A stretch of DNA of 64,000 bases, taken from contig CM043791.1 in the NCBI GenBank assembly GCA_023974075.1, forward strand, positions 25,549,142-25,613,141. Reading direction: 5' to 3'. Position numbers and translations under genes: made by a program. The notes beneath the pieces are model-generated. The model searched no databases. It saw only the letters and a program-made list of their open reading frames with translations, and was not told the origin of the DNA. Numbering within the stretch: position 1 is the stretch's first letter; each line of letters begins with the position of its first letter. This DNA is from Chaenocephalus aceratus. Taxonomy: Eukaryota; Chordata; Actinopteri; Perciformes; Channichthyidae. Shown here piece by piece: positions 47,312-64,000 of the stretch.

Positions 47312-47813
47312 GCAAAAACTTTGCGAGATATCGCAAAACTTTTCATTTAGCTCAATGTACTTCCTGGTCAGTTCGGCTGCTACGGCAACACAGAAACCAC
47401 AACAATGGAGCGGTTCATCGATTTTACTTTGAGCTTGGCCTTAAATATAAAGATATTACATCAGTGCTTGGCAATAGGCACGGGTTTCACATAAGTGAAA
47501 GACACCTCAAGAGAATACTCAGAGCGAGGGGACATGCACGGCCCTCTGAGCTGAGTTATTGACAGTTTCGAATTTCGCGGATCAATAACTCATGAACATA
47601 ACGTTGTAAAAATACAAACAACATGACTTTACAATCATAGAAAGGTAGACAACGAGATAAAGAGTCGTTTTTATCAGAACAGTTCGATACGCGCCGTCAT
47701 CCGAGCTAAACATCAAGAATTGGTCACAATCTGCAGCTTGAGGAGGGAGAGGAGTGCTTAGGGACCGTCTACAAACTGCAACGGGGTTTTGCGTGATCTC
47801 GCAAAGGTTTTGC
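47312..47813 (+). mobile_element. DNA-transposon remnant with integrase-like fragment
   Basis: The ends carry imperfect inverted repeats: 'ctttgcgagatatcgcaaaa' at the left and the inverse of 'ctttgcgagatcacgcaaaa' at the right. Between them, about 47426-47560 on the + strand reads FYFELGLKYKDITSVLGNRH, then GFHISERHLKRILRARGH, before a stop. This helix-turn-helix-like pattern resembles the N-terminus of fish proteins annotated as integrase/transposase. The rest of the enzyme is missing. Confidence 0.5.
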
Positions 47814-48606
47814 CAACTATCTGTTATGCTACGCACAAAATTCTTTATTATTATTATATCACCATGCAACCTTTGATCTCTGGACATGTCGTTAGCTCAA
47901 ATATAAACACCTGTGTCATGGAACACGATGATGTCATAACTCCAACTGACATGCTCAGTGCACCAGACTTCAAATAATGGTTAACGGTCCAGCCCTCAAC
48001 AGCTCTACGTCAATTATGGGGTGTCATCATATGCCGTTTCCCTCGCCATAAAAGACGATGTCGCTATAACTCCTATGAAAATGTTCAAAAAGTGGTCAAA
48101 CTTCACATGTGTGCTAAACAGTCCAGCCGTGAAGACATCTACGGGACAGTTTTGAGATAGCCATGGCAACACAATGCTCACCATGAATCACAGTTTTCTC
48201 ATAACTTCAGTGAAAATGCTCCAAACGGCCCAAAACTTCACAGGTTTGGTAACGTTGCAGCCATCAACGCATCTAAGCGTATTATGGGATGTCATCAAAA
48301 GTTTGCAGTTCAAATATTCTGCTGCTTTTCCAAGCCTTTTTACTTTATTTTCTTCTCTCGTCATTACACATTCAAGCCCCCAGTGTTCATGTATCATTTC
48401 AATCTAAATTCTTCACTTTCTTCTTACACATTACATTTCAGCATACCAGTTTAGCGTCAGCTTTTCAGCATAAAGCATTCCCACTAGCAATTTCTTCAGA
48501 AATTGCATTCTCTAGTTATGATTGTAGCTCATCCTGTTTATTGTGTTAATATGGTCTACACATAATATAGCAGGTGCAGGTTTGGTCATAAAGCCAGAGC
48601 AGGTGG

Positions 48607-48608
<2 letters not shown>

Positions 48609-48668
<60 letters not shown>

Positions 48669-48766
48669 GGACTGAGCCGAGCCTGGGTCAGTCATAGACT
48701 GTATAAAGGTCAGAGTCCGAAACACTGACTGCATGGGCTCTGAGGACAGGTGTGGCCTCAAACACG

Positions 48767-48831
<65 letters not shown>
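48609..48831. repeat. (GT)n and (CA)n microsatellite pair
   Basis: A GT tract (48609-48667) and a CA tract (about 48765-48831) lie about 100 bp apart in opposite sense. As single strands they could pair as a large hairpin with the intervening sequence as the loop. Confidence 0.9.
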
Positions 48832-49280
48832 CAAACAGTCTGACTCACACTGTAAAGAGACTTACTGCAACAAAGCATCAGCACACAGTTTGACACAAAG
48901 CAAAGTTACAGGTAAAGTGTGAACCAACCACATCAGTTGACATTTCTTTAAAAAAAAAAGCTATTTTCTTTTATCTTTATTTCTATTTAAAGTATTTATT
49001 TGAGCCTTGTGTTGTTATCAGTTATTTAAACGTTATTGTCTTTTAACCATACTGATTTACATTACCATTAGGCTAATAATCCCTGTGTATTGTTAGTTTA
49101 CATGTTAGTTTAAATGTATCGCAGTAGCACAAAAGCGTGCAACGGCCACTCCATGCAGTTCTCCTAAAAGCGGCAATTCAATTCAAAAAGCTTTATTGGC
49201 ATTAACAAAATATGTCTTTGCTAAAGCATTTTACAAAAGATACAGATATTGCCTATTAAATAAACAGGTGTCATATGCAC

Positions 49281-49318
<38 letters not shown>

Positions 49319-49512
49319 CACACGCACACACGCTCTCTCTCTCTTTCAGGTGGGTAGCTTACCTTTGCGGTCACGTGACTCCTGCAACGGGGTAAAGGTG
49401 GACAGCTTCGTGCGACTCTGACTGTAATCTGACTACTGCCCTCACACTGCCAGCCAGTCGACTCTTTCCTGAGTGAGCGAAGTGCGCCTGGAAATTATTG
49501 TTTTCGTCCAAT
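48832..49512 (+). other. lad1 5' flank and 5' UTR
   Basis: The stretch holds a repeat fragment with 'attcaattcaaaaagcttta' and 'ttggcatta' (49178-49255), which I recognise as a reversed dispersed-repeat tail, and a CA-rich tract at 49284-49342. The last 70 bp or so before the lad1 ATG are GC-richer and likely 5' UTR. No TATA box was identified. Confidence 0.45.
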
Positions 49513-51685
49513 ATGTCCATCAGTCGGAAAAATTGGTCGGCTTTGTCCAGGTAAGATTATCTGTTGTTTTAAGAGAATATGACACCTTTGGTTAAGCGCT
49601 CCATCTGCAGCTGTTGCTTTATATGTTATGGAGGTTCACTTTAGTCACTGAACTAGCAGAAAAGTATCACTCTCAACAGGACAAAACATAGGCCTAGTTT
49701 ATAATATTCATCTAGGGATATTATTATATCTGTTCAGATGTGTTGTGTGCCCTTGGAAGCTTAATGAAACAGTGAGTGGTTTCCTATCTCCTTTGTTATC
49801 ATTGTTAGTAGCCTATAGGCACTTCTAACTTTCTTAGTTTGAATGAAGTCACAGTTGTTGTTTTTTCAGGTTAAAGTCTAGAGATAACTGGACAATGTGT
49901 AGCCTACCGTCTTACCCTTCTGCACTGTGTCTTCACTAACCTGATGTGTTTACTACACACATTCTGCATAACATTAGACCTTATGGTCCAGTTGTTCAGA
50001 CAAGCAACCAACTGTAGTCTAACATTTACACAGTTGATGAACAAGTAAAGCAGGTTCTGTGTAACCGTTATAACGGTAATCTATCTTTATCTATCAACCA
50101 AAACAAGTAGCTAATTGGATGAATGTCAAGAGATGAATTATAGCTTTCATTTTGGACATAATTTAGTACTTGTCTACCTCTGTTTCATTTTCTGTTTTAC
50201 GCCCACATTACCTGATTATAATGTTCGTCTACTATGTGCAAAATGACTTTCTTCAGCCTGGCCCGGCAATGGACGGTGGAGGATGAGGAGGAGGTGGAAA
50301 GGGAGAGGAGGAGGAGGAGGGTGAAGAGCTCCAACGTTACCGAACCTGGTGATGACCTCAGCCCAACAACCAAAGACACACCCACCAGTGACAGCACCTT
50401 TGTGTCCAACAGTGAGATGTCCCAGGGCCTCAGCAGGTTATTTTAACAATTTATTAAAGACCTTTATTCATTTGTACTCGTCCCTGAAAATGATACTCTT
50501 GCGGTCGGTGTTTGCTATGCTCTTCTTCTCTTTTCTCGGTTTGTCCCTCAGTTTTATTGTATGTTACAGGGCCATAGGGATGCTAATAGTTATAGTCCAT
50601 GTATTTTGATGTTAAGCAATTTTAGTGGATGGATTTCAGGAGACACTTTTGCCCCATGGGAGTGTGTCATCTGTATACTCTTCAAACAAACAAAGAAACC
50701 TGAAACCAAGCTTTGAATCAAAAACACCACAAGCCGAGTTCCTGAAGCAGCCTTCAAAGAGAGAGGAGCTGTAGGGTGTCTTAATTAAAGAAACCTGATC
50801 AGACACACGAGGGACAGTCCCCTCCTGATAATCCATCATATATCTGTCATTCACAAGTGTGCTTTTACTTATTTCTTCTCAGTGCCGAGCAGATACAGCT
50901 AGACTTTGTGGAGATGCTGCGTACCCGTGATGAAAGAAGGAGGATGAGACATTTGGAGACACTGAGAAGACAGAAGGAGGTAGGGGAAGAAGAAGGGGAG
51001 GCCTGCGGAGGAGAAGCCAGGGTGGAGCTACTGGGGGACATGGAGGAGGAGCAGAGCAGTGCGTTGCCCCCTGTGAAAGCCACATCCAAACCACAACCAC
51101 CAGAAAAACCAGCCTCTTACAGCCCCACCAACAGCACCAGCACTAACAGACAAGTAAGACCGGAGTAATTTGTTAACCTTTAGTGTAGTTAAATTAAAAT
51201 GTGGTTATCATAGTTATATGACAACACGACTCAGAGTCTACAGCCATGCTTGCAGCTCTGTGAGGCTGTACTGAGGCACACCGTGCTTTGAGCTAAATGC
51301 TAATATGCTGCTGTTAAGGAGGTTTAATGGCAAGTTCAATATCTTAGTAGAGTATGTTAACTAATTGTCAATATAAATATTATAAGTATAAAAACATAAA
51401 GTATTCTATACTGAGGCTGAAGGGGGTGTCAGTAGTTGTGCAGGGGTGTCAGTAGTTTGGTCTAAACCAAAGAATATAACAAATATACATTTTGAACCGG
51501 TTATGGTTATAGATGAAACATGGTATTACCAAAGGAAACATTGTCTGAAAACCATAAATGTCAGTACTACATTTTGTGTTAATCTAGGCAGTACATCTTT
51601 TTATATTTAATAGGATAAGTGGACCTCACAAACTGTGAAGTCCACTGAGACAAATGTAACATTTGTGATATTGGGCTATATAAAT

Positions 51686-51767
<82 letters not shown>

Positions 51768-54700
51768 ACGTGAATACTTTACCTGCTGGTGGGACTAAAT
51801 GAAGGAGAGGGAATCACCAACATCATTAGGATTCATCTTCTTGGGTTCATCCATGTCTGGTCCAAATGTTATGGCAATCCCTCCATTGCTATTCATATAT
51901 TTCAATATAGGCAAAGTAGTGAACCAACAGATCAACATTGGTACACCAAACAATAAAAAGAAAGTGGCTTCACTGACAGACAGGTTTTGACCATAGGGTT
52001 TTGACAGATAAACACTCAAATCCAAACTATTGATTTGTCACTCAGTCACAACACAGTGCTACCATTTTAGCCACCCTGCAGTGAGCTTAATCCCAGTTAA
52101 CTGTTACCCTTACGGAGGGAGAGTTATGTTAATTATTTTCTAGATTCTACAAAAACAACTTTCCCCCCCAAGGAAAGATATTAATGTATCAAGTTCTGTA
52201 AATATGGAAAGACTCAGCAATGCTATTTAGGTGAACAAAGCTAGACATAGAGAGAGTGTATAATGCTCACACACTTGCATGTCATAAGTACTTGTTAGTT
52301 ATAAACATTGTTGGTGTACTGAGCTCAAACTATTCCTGTGAATCAAGTGACCATGCAAATCCTCTATAAAACTTTGATAAGGCGTACTTAAGGTCATTTA
52401 TCAGCTTTATTTTTTATTACACAGACAGGCGGCTCTAACTCAGGGCATCTGCAAATTAGGCCATAACTGCAAAATGTTATGTCATGCAAGGCGTATCTCA
52501 GGTGGCTCTGTTCAAAAGCTTGAATGCTGAGCGCTCATGTTGATCGTCTTTCCTATTTCTTGTCTTTGTTAGCCCGAAAATGGACAATCGTCGAGAAAAG
52601 ACCTCGATCCCAAGCCGTCGTCCGACCGGGATCGCAAGTTTGTCAGGTTAACAAGCACCATTTCTGTCATGTAATGTTCTTTTATTTAACATGAGTCATC
52701 GGGAAGGATCAAATATAGATCACACATTATTTCAAGATAAGATAAAGGTTATTGATTTCAGACACGGAAATTAAAGTTCAGCAGAGGAGAAGGGTGTAAA
52801 CATTGAAAACACAACCAAAGTCAAGAGTTTATTGTTTGAATATTAACCATATGAAGACAAGCATGTGCTTTCAAACCAGGCTTAATTTATCTAGATATGG
52901 TGTAAATATAGAATATGGATTATGACATATTCCTGAATACTACTAGATATATATCACATGTTTAATGCAATCTTGCGCATATTGTCTAAGACATTTAAGG
53001 AACTAGTCATTGAAGCAGCCCGGAACATCAGGTTTTTCTGATTGGCTTAAACAATTCCCCACACCATATTTTGCATTGAGTTTTAAGTCAGCCTCTATTA
53101 TTCCAAGGATAGACACAGACACACAAAACAACAAAAGGAGTCTCAGGGTGAATGGAGTGCATTATGGACTTTAATACTCTTCAGCTGTACTGTGAGTTGG
53201 AACTGGTTCCACATCTTTCACTGACCTTTAGTCCACCTGTGTTTCTGGTGCTGCAGCTCTGTCTCCATCTCACTCGACAAAGGTTCCTCCGCCAGCGGGT
53301 GCACAAGTCCCATGAGCCCTCGCTCTCCGACGACCCCCTTCTCGCCTCGAGAACACTGGCCGTCTCCCTGCCAGAGCCCCTCTCCTGGGGGAGCTCAGAG
53401 CCCTGTTCAGAATGGACACACACAGGAGGTATTTTAACTCACAATGAAATAATAAACCTAGGCTTCATGCTTTGCTTCCATCATGAGTTTGGCTGCTAAT
53501 TGCTTACACCATTGCTCATAAAGCAGCAGCACCCTCTGGTGTTAAGGGTGAAGCGTACAGTCTTATGTAGATGAGAACAAATTGGCTCTATAGTTGGATC
53601 TACCTCCTTGAATGAAAGAAGACATGCTCATTGTATTTTTTTAAATTCCAAATAATGATATCTGATCATATGGGGAAGTACAGTTTTTTTCTTTACTTTA
53701 ACTCAGACCACTGTGAATGGCTCTCCTTCCAACGGCAACTTCGAACAGACATCCAAACCAGCGTTTGTCAGACAGAGCTCCAGGACTATATCTTTCAGGG
53801 TAAATGCATCCAACACACACACATCCAACACACACACATTCTTCTTGCTGAATGCCAACATTGACTTTTGCCTATTTGACTGTTAAAACACGATTTAATC
53901 TCGCATCAGCTGTTCGACTATCAGCTCAAGTAATTTGCTTGTGGCTCTCGAGCTTTAGGGTTATGCTAATAGCTGGAGCAATATTGAGAAGCTATTACTG
54001 CTGACGCGTTGCTTTGTTAACACCCTAACTCATCACGAGAGACGGGATGTGCTGGTCATTAGCTGCTGATGTGTGGACGACTGTAAGGAATACTAGCTAA
54101 CACACTCATACACTCTGGTGCTCTACAGATGATGAAGAAGAAGGAAGAGGAGAGTGCACCGCTGCGGAGGAGGTAAGGAAACATCCTTGTGATGATATTT
54201 TTAGTGACTTTGTGTCAAGTCTACATCCGTTTGATCGCTGATTGCTTTATTTTGTTTTAGTGCAAGTGTGAGGATGGCCTCCGAGAAGTTTGAATCAAAC
54301 ACAGTAAGACTTTAATTTAATGATTTTATTTGTTTGTAATGTACTAAAAAATTACACAAAACTGAATATCTGTAAAAGGTCATATTTATCACAGTGCTAT
54401 ATTCTTGTCGGTATGGTATCTTAAGGTATTCCATCTATATTGGCTGGGTTTATAGATCGGAGATGCTGATTAGTGCATCAACAATTTTTTCAACCTTTGA
54501 CAAAATGTGATTGAAAGTGTTTTTAATGTTAATTATCTAGGACCAGGACCAACATGAAGATGAAGACAAAACATCATCTTTCCAGAGAAAGTGAGTTTGT
54601 ATTATTGAATTATAATAATTGTTTTTACTTCTGCGTAAAGTTTGAAATATTGTTATTTTAATAAAAGTGAGTGTACACAGCTTGACTTGTTCAATGTGCT

Positions 54701-56562
54701 CTCATTTGATCCAGCTCCAAGCAGAGAATTTCTTCCAGGTCCATCCAGGAGAAGATGGAGAGACTGGCCCAGGCTGCACAGGTGAGACTCTCTGAAACAA
54801 AACACAATAATTCAACTCCAGAAACTAAACAACTAACCGTCATTTTCTTACTCTGAACGCTGATTTTGTAAAAACTCTATATGTGCGTAGAAGGGAGAAG
54901 TGACTCGTTCTCCAGACGTCACCCAGAGGACTCTGTTCCTGCTGGACGAGGTGTCCAGGAAGAGGAGTCTCTTTGAGAAGGAGCAGCAGGGAGCGGGCCC
55001 CCCTAGCCCCGGGGTCTCCAGACAGGTACAGCCATTCCTCACAATCACTCCTCAGATCAGCGTGTCCCAGCAGTGCACTGAGATCATGAGCAGGTATGGC
55101 TTCTGATTGTTTTCCATCTCTGTCGGAAATTCACAGGAATTTAGGAGCTTCAAATCCGGAATGTCAGACCGGATCTCCAGCTGGCTCACCAAGACCAACA
55201 ACACCGGGTCTTCACACAATCCCACAGTAAGACCATTACTAATAAACTTGCGTTTGGCCAGTTATCCACCTGAAGGGCCACCAGATATGTCAGTGTTTAG
55301 AGCTGGCGGCCAATACGTGTTGTCTGCTGCCAAGTTTCCCCCCCATTTCAACACTGTATCTAAGATTTTTAAGAAGTTACACAAGTGTAGCAGCCAGAGG
55401 GCAGTAGCAATTTTTCAGCTTCACTGGGAAATGAATGCCTCATACAGTATATTTGCATTCTTCCTGCTGCTAACCCCATATCAGTCATAAATGTTCATTT
55501 ATAAAGCCATGTTGGGTAAACTACCTTTTTATATCTGCTCTCTGATCTCTCGACGAATTGAAAGTACGTATTGCCTGAGATCTCATGATGTTGTTTTATT
55601 AAATGTGCCAAGTGCTAGGACTGTCTTCGGGAAGAAAGCTTTTAGTTGTGCAGCTCCACTAAATTGGAACAGTCTGCAAACATGTTTAAAACTGAGCACT
55701 TTGGTTCCCCTGCATCATTTTAAAACTCGGCTGGGTGACATGCTGTTTGATACTCATGGTACCTGTCACTGTAAATAGAGTTTGTAAACTGTACCCTGTA
55801 CATTATGTTGTATGTCATCCTTATTGTTGCTCTGTTGTTTTTATGTTACATGTGTAACTAATGTCCTGCAGGTCAAGAGATATTTTGATCTCAAGGGGCT
55901 TTCACCTGGTTAAATAAAGGCTACAAACAATTAGTCAACTCTGACCAAACTATTTCAGATAACTCCATACGATAACAATTATTTATGATTTTTAAATGCA
56001 TGGCCAACCTCAGTTATTTTATTCTGAAAGCAACATTATCTTTTCCTTTATTGTGTTGGCCATTTGTGGGATGTTTACAGTACAATATGTGAATAACATA
56101 TTAGCCATATTAAATAACCACATGGTAAAACCTATTGTGTATACTCCTGTGTAAATTAAACTTGTGTAACAACAATTCCTAAAACAATTTTTGCAAATGA
56201 ACATAAGTTTTAAGGGAAATGAAATAGAACAAACATTAAATATAGGCTTAGAATGTATAATTACAGAAAGATTTAAATATATAAGATAGACTTGTATTAT
56301 TTTGTTTTGTATATGCAGATTTACTGGTTTATACTTCTTTATAGAAAAACAAATCTAACAAATATCAGTATGTGTATATACGGTATATTCAGAGAGTTTA
56401 TGTTTTGTCTTTTCTGCCTGTTTATCGAGGGCTTTGTGTTGTTGAAATAAGCTTTTAATTTTCTATTTGTAGGACTTGAGAAATGTAGACATCACCAGTA
56501 AGAGGAGCCTGTTTGAGAAGAGAGAGGAGGACAGTGCCCAGCCTGGAAAAATCTACAAGTGA
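49513..56562 (+). CDS. lad1: Ladinin-1
   Basis: Thirteen coding exons: 49513-49550, 50257-50436, 50883-51153, 52573-52646, 53257-53428, 53707-53799, 54129-54172, 54261-54303, 54541-54590, 54715-54781, 54891-55025, 55137-55226 and 56473-56562. They join in one frame for 1,347 nt, 448 aa. The N-terminus, SRKNWSALSSLARQWTVEDE, aligns with the conserved start of mammalian ladinin-1. Further family landmarks are a Glu/Arg-rich stretch (EVERERRRRR), the RTISFR motif, KFESNT, SRSIQEKMERLAQAAQ, two RSLFEK-type motifs, and a C-terminal SDRISSWLTKT. The middle is Ser/Pro-rich and likely disordered. Ladinin-1 is an epithelial protein tied to basement-membrane anchoring filaments and, in later work, to actin regulation. 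The 3' end has an alternative: a donor GTGAAG at 56559 could join 56702 and replace the last residue with a short extension ending at 56746. LINE sequence occupies the last intron. Confidence 0.9.
51227..52015. repeat. Unclassified dispersed fish repeat, copy 2 (interrupted)
   Basis: 'agagtctacagccatgcttg' / 'cagctctgtgaggctg' and 'gctaaatgctaatatgctg' match the 39307-39975 repeat. The later part, with 'attaggattcatcttcttgg' and 'tatggcaatccctcc', matches the known downstream section of this family. A LINE tail at 51605-51767 splits the copy. It lies in the lad1 intron between the third and fourth coding exons. Confidence 0.55.
51605..51767 (+). mobile_element. LINE 3' tail with (GATT)n
   Basis: 'tttgtgatattgggctatat' followed by 'aaatattgattgatt' and about 80 bp of GATT repeats is the typical 3' end of a fish L2-like LINE. 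Only the tail is present. The GATT array has one GGTT interruption. Confidence 0.75.
55228..55925 (+). mobile_element. Non-LTR retrotransposon 3' fragment in last lad1 intron
   Basis: The open frame at 55491-55778 reads IYKAMLGKLPFYICSLISRR, then RSHDVVLLNVPSARTVFGKK and FSCAAPLNWNSLQ. This is the C-terminal end of a LINE reverse-transcriptase polyprotein. The 3' UTR ends 'gatctcaaggggctttcacc' and 'tggttaaataaagg', the usual tail of such elements. The 5' limit is uncertain; the segment from 55228 to about 55330 may be ordinary intron. Confidence 0.75.
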
Positions 56563-57093
56563 AGGCTGTCCTTTTATTATGGTCGGCAGGCACGTTGACG
56601 GTCCCAAACTGCGCTTTTCCATAGCAATATATTCAAATATGACATGAAATGTGTTTATTTAACAATATTTCTTCCCTGTTTGTGCCTGTAGGAGTAAGGA
56701 GAGAGGAGATGATAAGCACTGGAAGATTATTGGATGCCATGACTGACTGATTCTTTTATTTCAATAGAATACTGCTTTTAAATTAAGGAGGCTTTACAAT
56801 CATACACATCTGCATCGCTTCTTGAACTACAAATGTGTCAAACACTGAAAATACTTAATGTGTGAGGAAGAGTATTCTGTAAAGTGATACATGTGTTTTA
56901 AAACTCTTCAGCTATTTGCCTAACTTACTTTGTGTAATTGTTCAAGCACTTTAAAACGGTGAAGGTCTTAAGGCTAATGACGGCTATACTTTTTACTGAA
57001 TCGTGGGAATTCTGGAGTTGAAATTGAATGTTTTTGTTAAATCTGCCATAATATACATTTTGTTTTGTGCCATTGAGGGCAATATGTCTAAGA

Positions 57094-57099
57094 AATAAA
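57094..57099 (+). terminator. lad1 poly(A) signal
   Basis: AATAAA about 530 bp after the lad1 stop and about 500 bp before the tnnt2 first exon donor. It is the only canonical signal in this interval. Confidence 0.6.
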
Positions 57100-57199
57100 A
57101 GATTTTATAACCACAAATGTCTGTCATACATGTATTTGAATTGCTCACTCATACAACACTGAAACACTTCCTAGTGTTAGATGCATATTTACTCTGTCA

Positions 57200-57595
57200 C
57201 ATCACTTATCTGACGGGAGGGGGGGGTGTAGATAAGAGTGGGACGCCTGTGTTTTGTCAGTGGCAGGTTGCCTTACATGGGTGACAGAATGTGTGTGTGT
57301 GGTTTGTGGGTCATTGTCTGCGGGCGACTGTGGCTTTATCTGGATCTTTTGGCACTGCACACTCACACAGTGGCCTTTTTAGGGAATGATGATAAAGGAG
57401 AGTACATGCTATCTAAAAGGTTATTAATAACACAACAAGGGGTCCTAAAGCCTCTTCCCCGTCACCCAGTGTGTCCCTTTACCCTCCGATAGTCACCCCA
57501 CATTCTCATTAGAGAGGGCAGCCACATCTCCTCTGCTGCACATTAAACCTCTCCATCAGATCCCTTTCTGCATTGCTCTTACTCAGGTAAGTTTA
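57200..57595 (+). promoter_or_regulatory. tnnt2 promoter region and non-coding first exon
   Basis: A donor ACTCAG/GTAAGT at 57595/57596 marks the end of a non-coding first exon. Upstream lie an inverted GATA site (TTATCT, 57206) and AGATAAG (57231), both GATA-factor core motifs, and a CArG-like CCTTACATGG (57271-57280, one mismatch). GATA and SRF sites are known regulators of cardiac troponin T promoters; here they are only motif matches. No TATA box was fixed. Confidence 0.45.
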
Positions 57596-57677
57596 GCTCG
57601 GTATTTCTCTCATAATATGTTGATTTAAAGCTGAGAAATTATTCTACGTTCATTGATGGACTCTGTTTAACGTTCAG

Positions 57678-63954
<6,277 letters not shown>

Positions 63955-64000
63955 GTGAGTGATGGATTTACAGAGCCAATTTCTGTTTAATGATGCAAAC

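Larger units (their letters stand above)
45535..48540. repeat. Nest of unclassified dispersed repeats
   Basis: Several segments recur in the same order: 'aactatctgttatgctacgc' at 45568 and 47815; 'cctttgatctctggaca' followed by 'gtcgttagctcaaatataaa' at about 46482 and 47870; and 'gttcaaatattctgctgctt' at about 46722 and 48308. This indicates two degenerate copies of one element, with other elements (46907-47253 and 47312-47813) inserted between. 'caacttcaactgctaactgctcc' is locally duplicated near 45812-45860. No intact coding sequence was found. Confidence 0.65.

Noticed and set aside
51795..52025. 76-codon minus-strand frame with hydrophobic segment (possible membrane protein)
   Set aside because: It falls in the dispersed fish repeat whose other copy at 39307-39975 has no equivalent open frame.
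55026..55094. Extended lad1 exon reading through 55025 to a GTATGG donor at 55095
   Set aside because: It would shift the next exon out of the frame that gives the conserved SDRISSWLTKT ending; the donor at 55026 keeps the frame.
55491..55778. 95-codon frame in the last lad1 intron as a lad1 exon or separate gene
   Set aside because: It has no fitting splice sites and its sequence is that of a LINE polyprotein end with a LINE 3' UTR.

Overview
This window is vertebrate nuclear DNA, almost certainly from a teleost fish. Genes are split by GT-AG introns, (CA/GT)n microsatellites are abundant, and the mobile elements (Ty3/Gypsy-type LTR elements, hAT-like MITEs, CR1/L2-like LINE tails) are of kinds common in fish. 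The gene order matches the human 1q32.1 block CSRP1 - PHLDA3 - TNNI1 - LAD1 - TNNT2. Here csrp1, phlda3, tnni1, lad1 and tnnt2 all lie on the + strand. || Layout. (1) 1-13.1 kb: one large minus-strand exon (3438-4327) and a small candidate exon (2786-2848) of a Ser/Pro-rich protein that I cannot name; the rest is non-coding. (2) 13.2-16.0 kb: an eight-exon gene for a compact HECT-type ubiquitin ligase-like protein (394 aa, catalytic Cys present). (3) 16.5-31.9 kb: a segmental tandem duplication of csrp1. Copy 1 encodes a full 193-aa, two-LIM protein and carries a hAT-like MITE, a young Gypsy-like LTR element and a LINE fragment in its introns. Copy 2 has lost the middle of the gene and now predicts a 79-aa protein with one LIM domain; a hAT-like MITE, a reversed LINE tail and a solo LTR lie in or beside it. 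(4) 34.5-36.9 kb: phlda3, with a near-perfect p53 response element upstream. (5) 37.5-42.4 kb: two copies of a GT-flanked repeat, a dispersed fish repeat and a possible isolated minus-strand exon. (6) 42.4-44.8 kb: tnni1, complete, 187 aa. (7) 45.5-48.5 kb: a nest of DNA-transposon-like repeats. (8) 49.5-57.1 kb: lad1, 13 coding exons, 448 aa. (9) 57.5-64 kb: the 5' part of tnnt2, with a series of in-frame acidic cassette exons; it runs off the right edge. || Working together. tnni1 and tnnt2 encode two troponin subunits of the striated-muscle thin filament, and csrp1 encodes a LIM adaptor of actin and muscle structures. phlda3 is a PH-domain phosphoinositide competitor, and lad1 an epithelial cytoskeleton and basement-membrane-associated protein. 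Their adjacency reflects conserved vertebrate synteny, not an operon. Exon models were built by hand from splice signals and reading-frame continuity. For the HECT-like gene, both csrp1 copies, tnni1, lad1 and the visible part of tnnt2, the exons sum to whole codons. No RNA or homology search was available.
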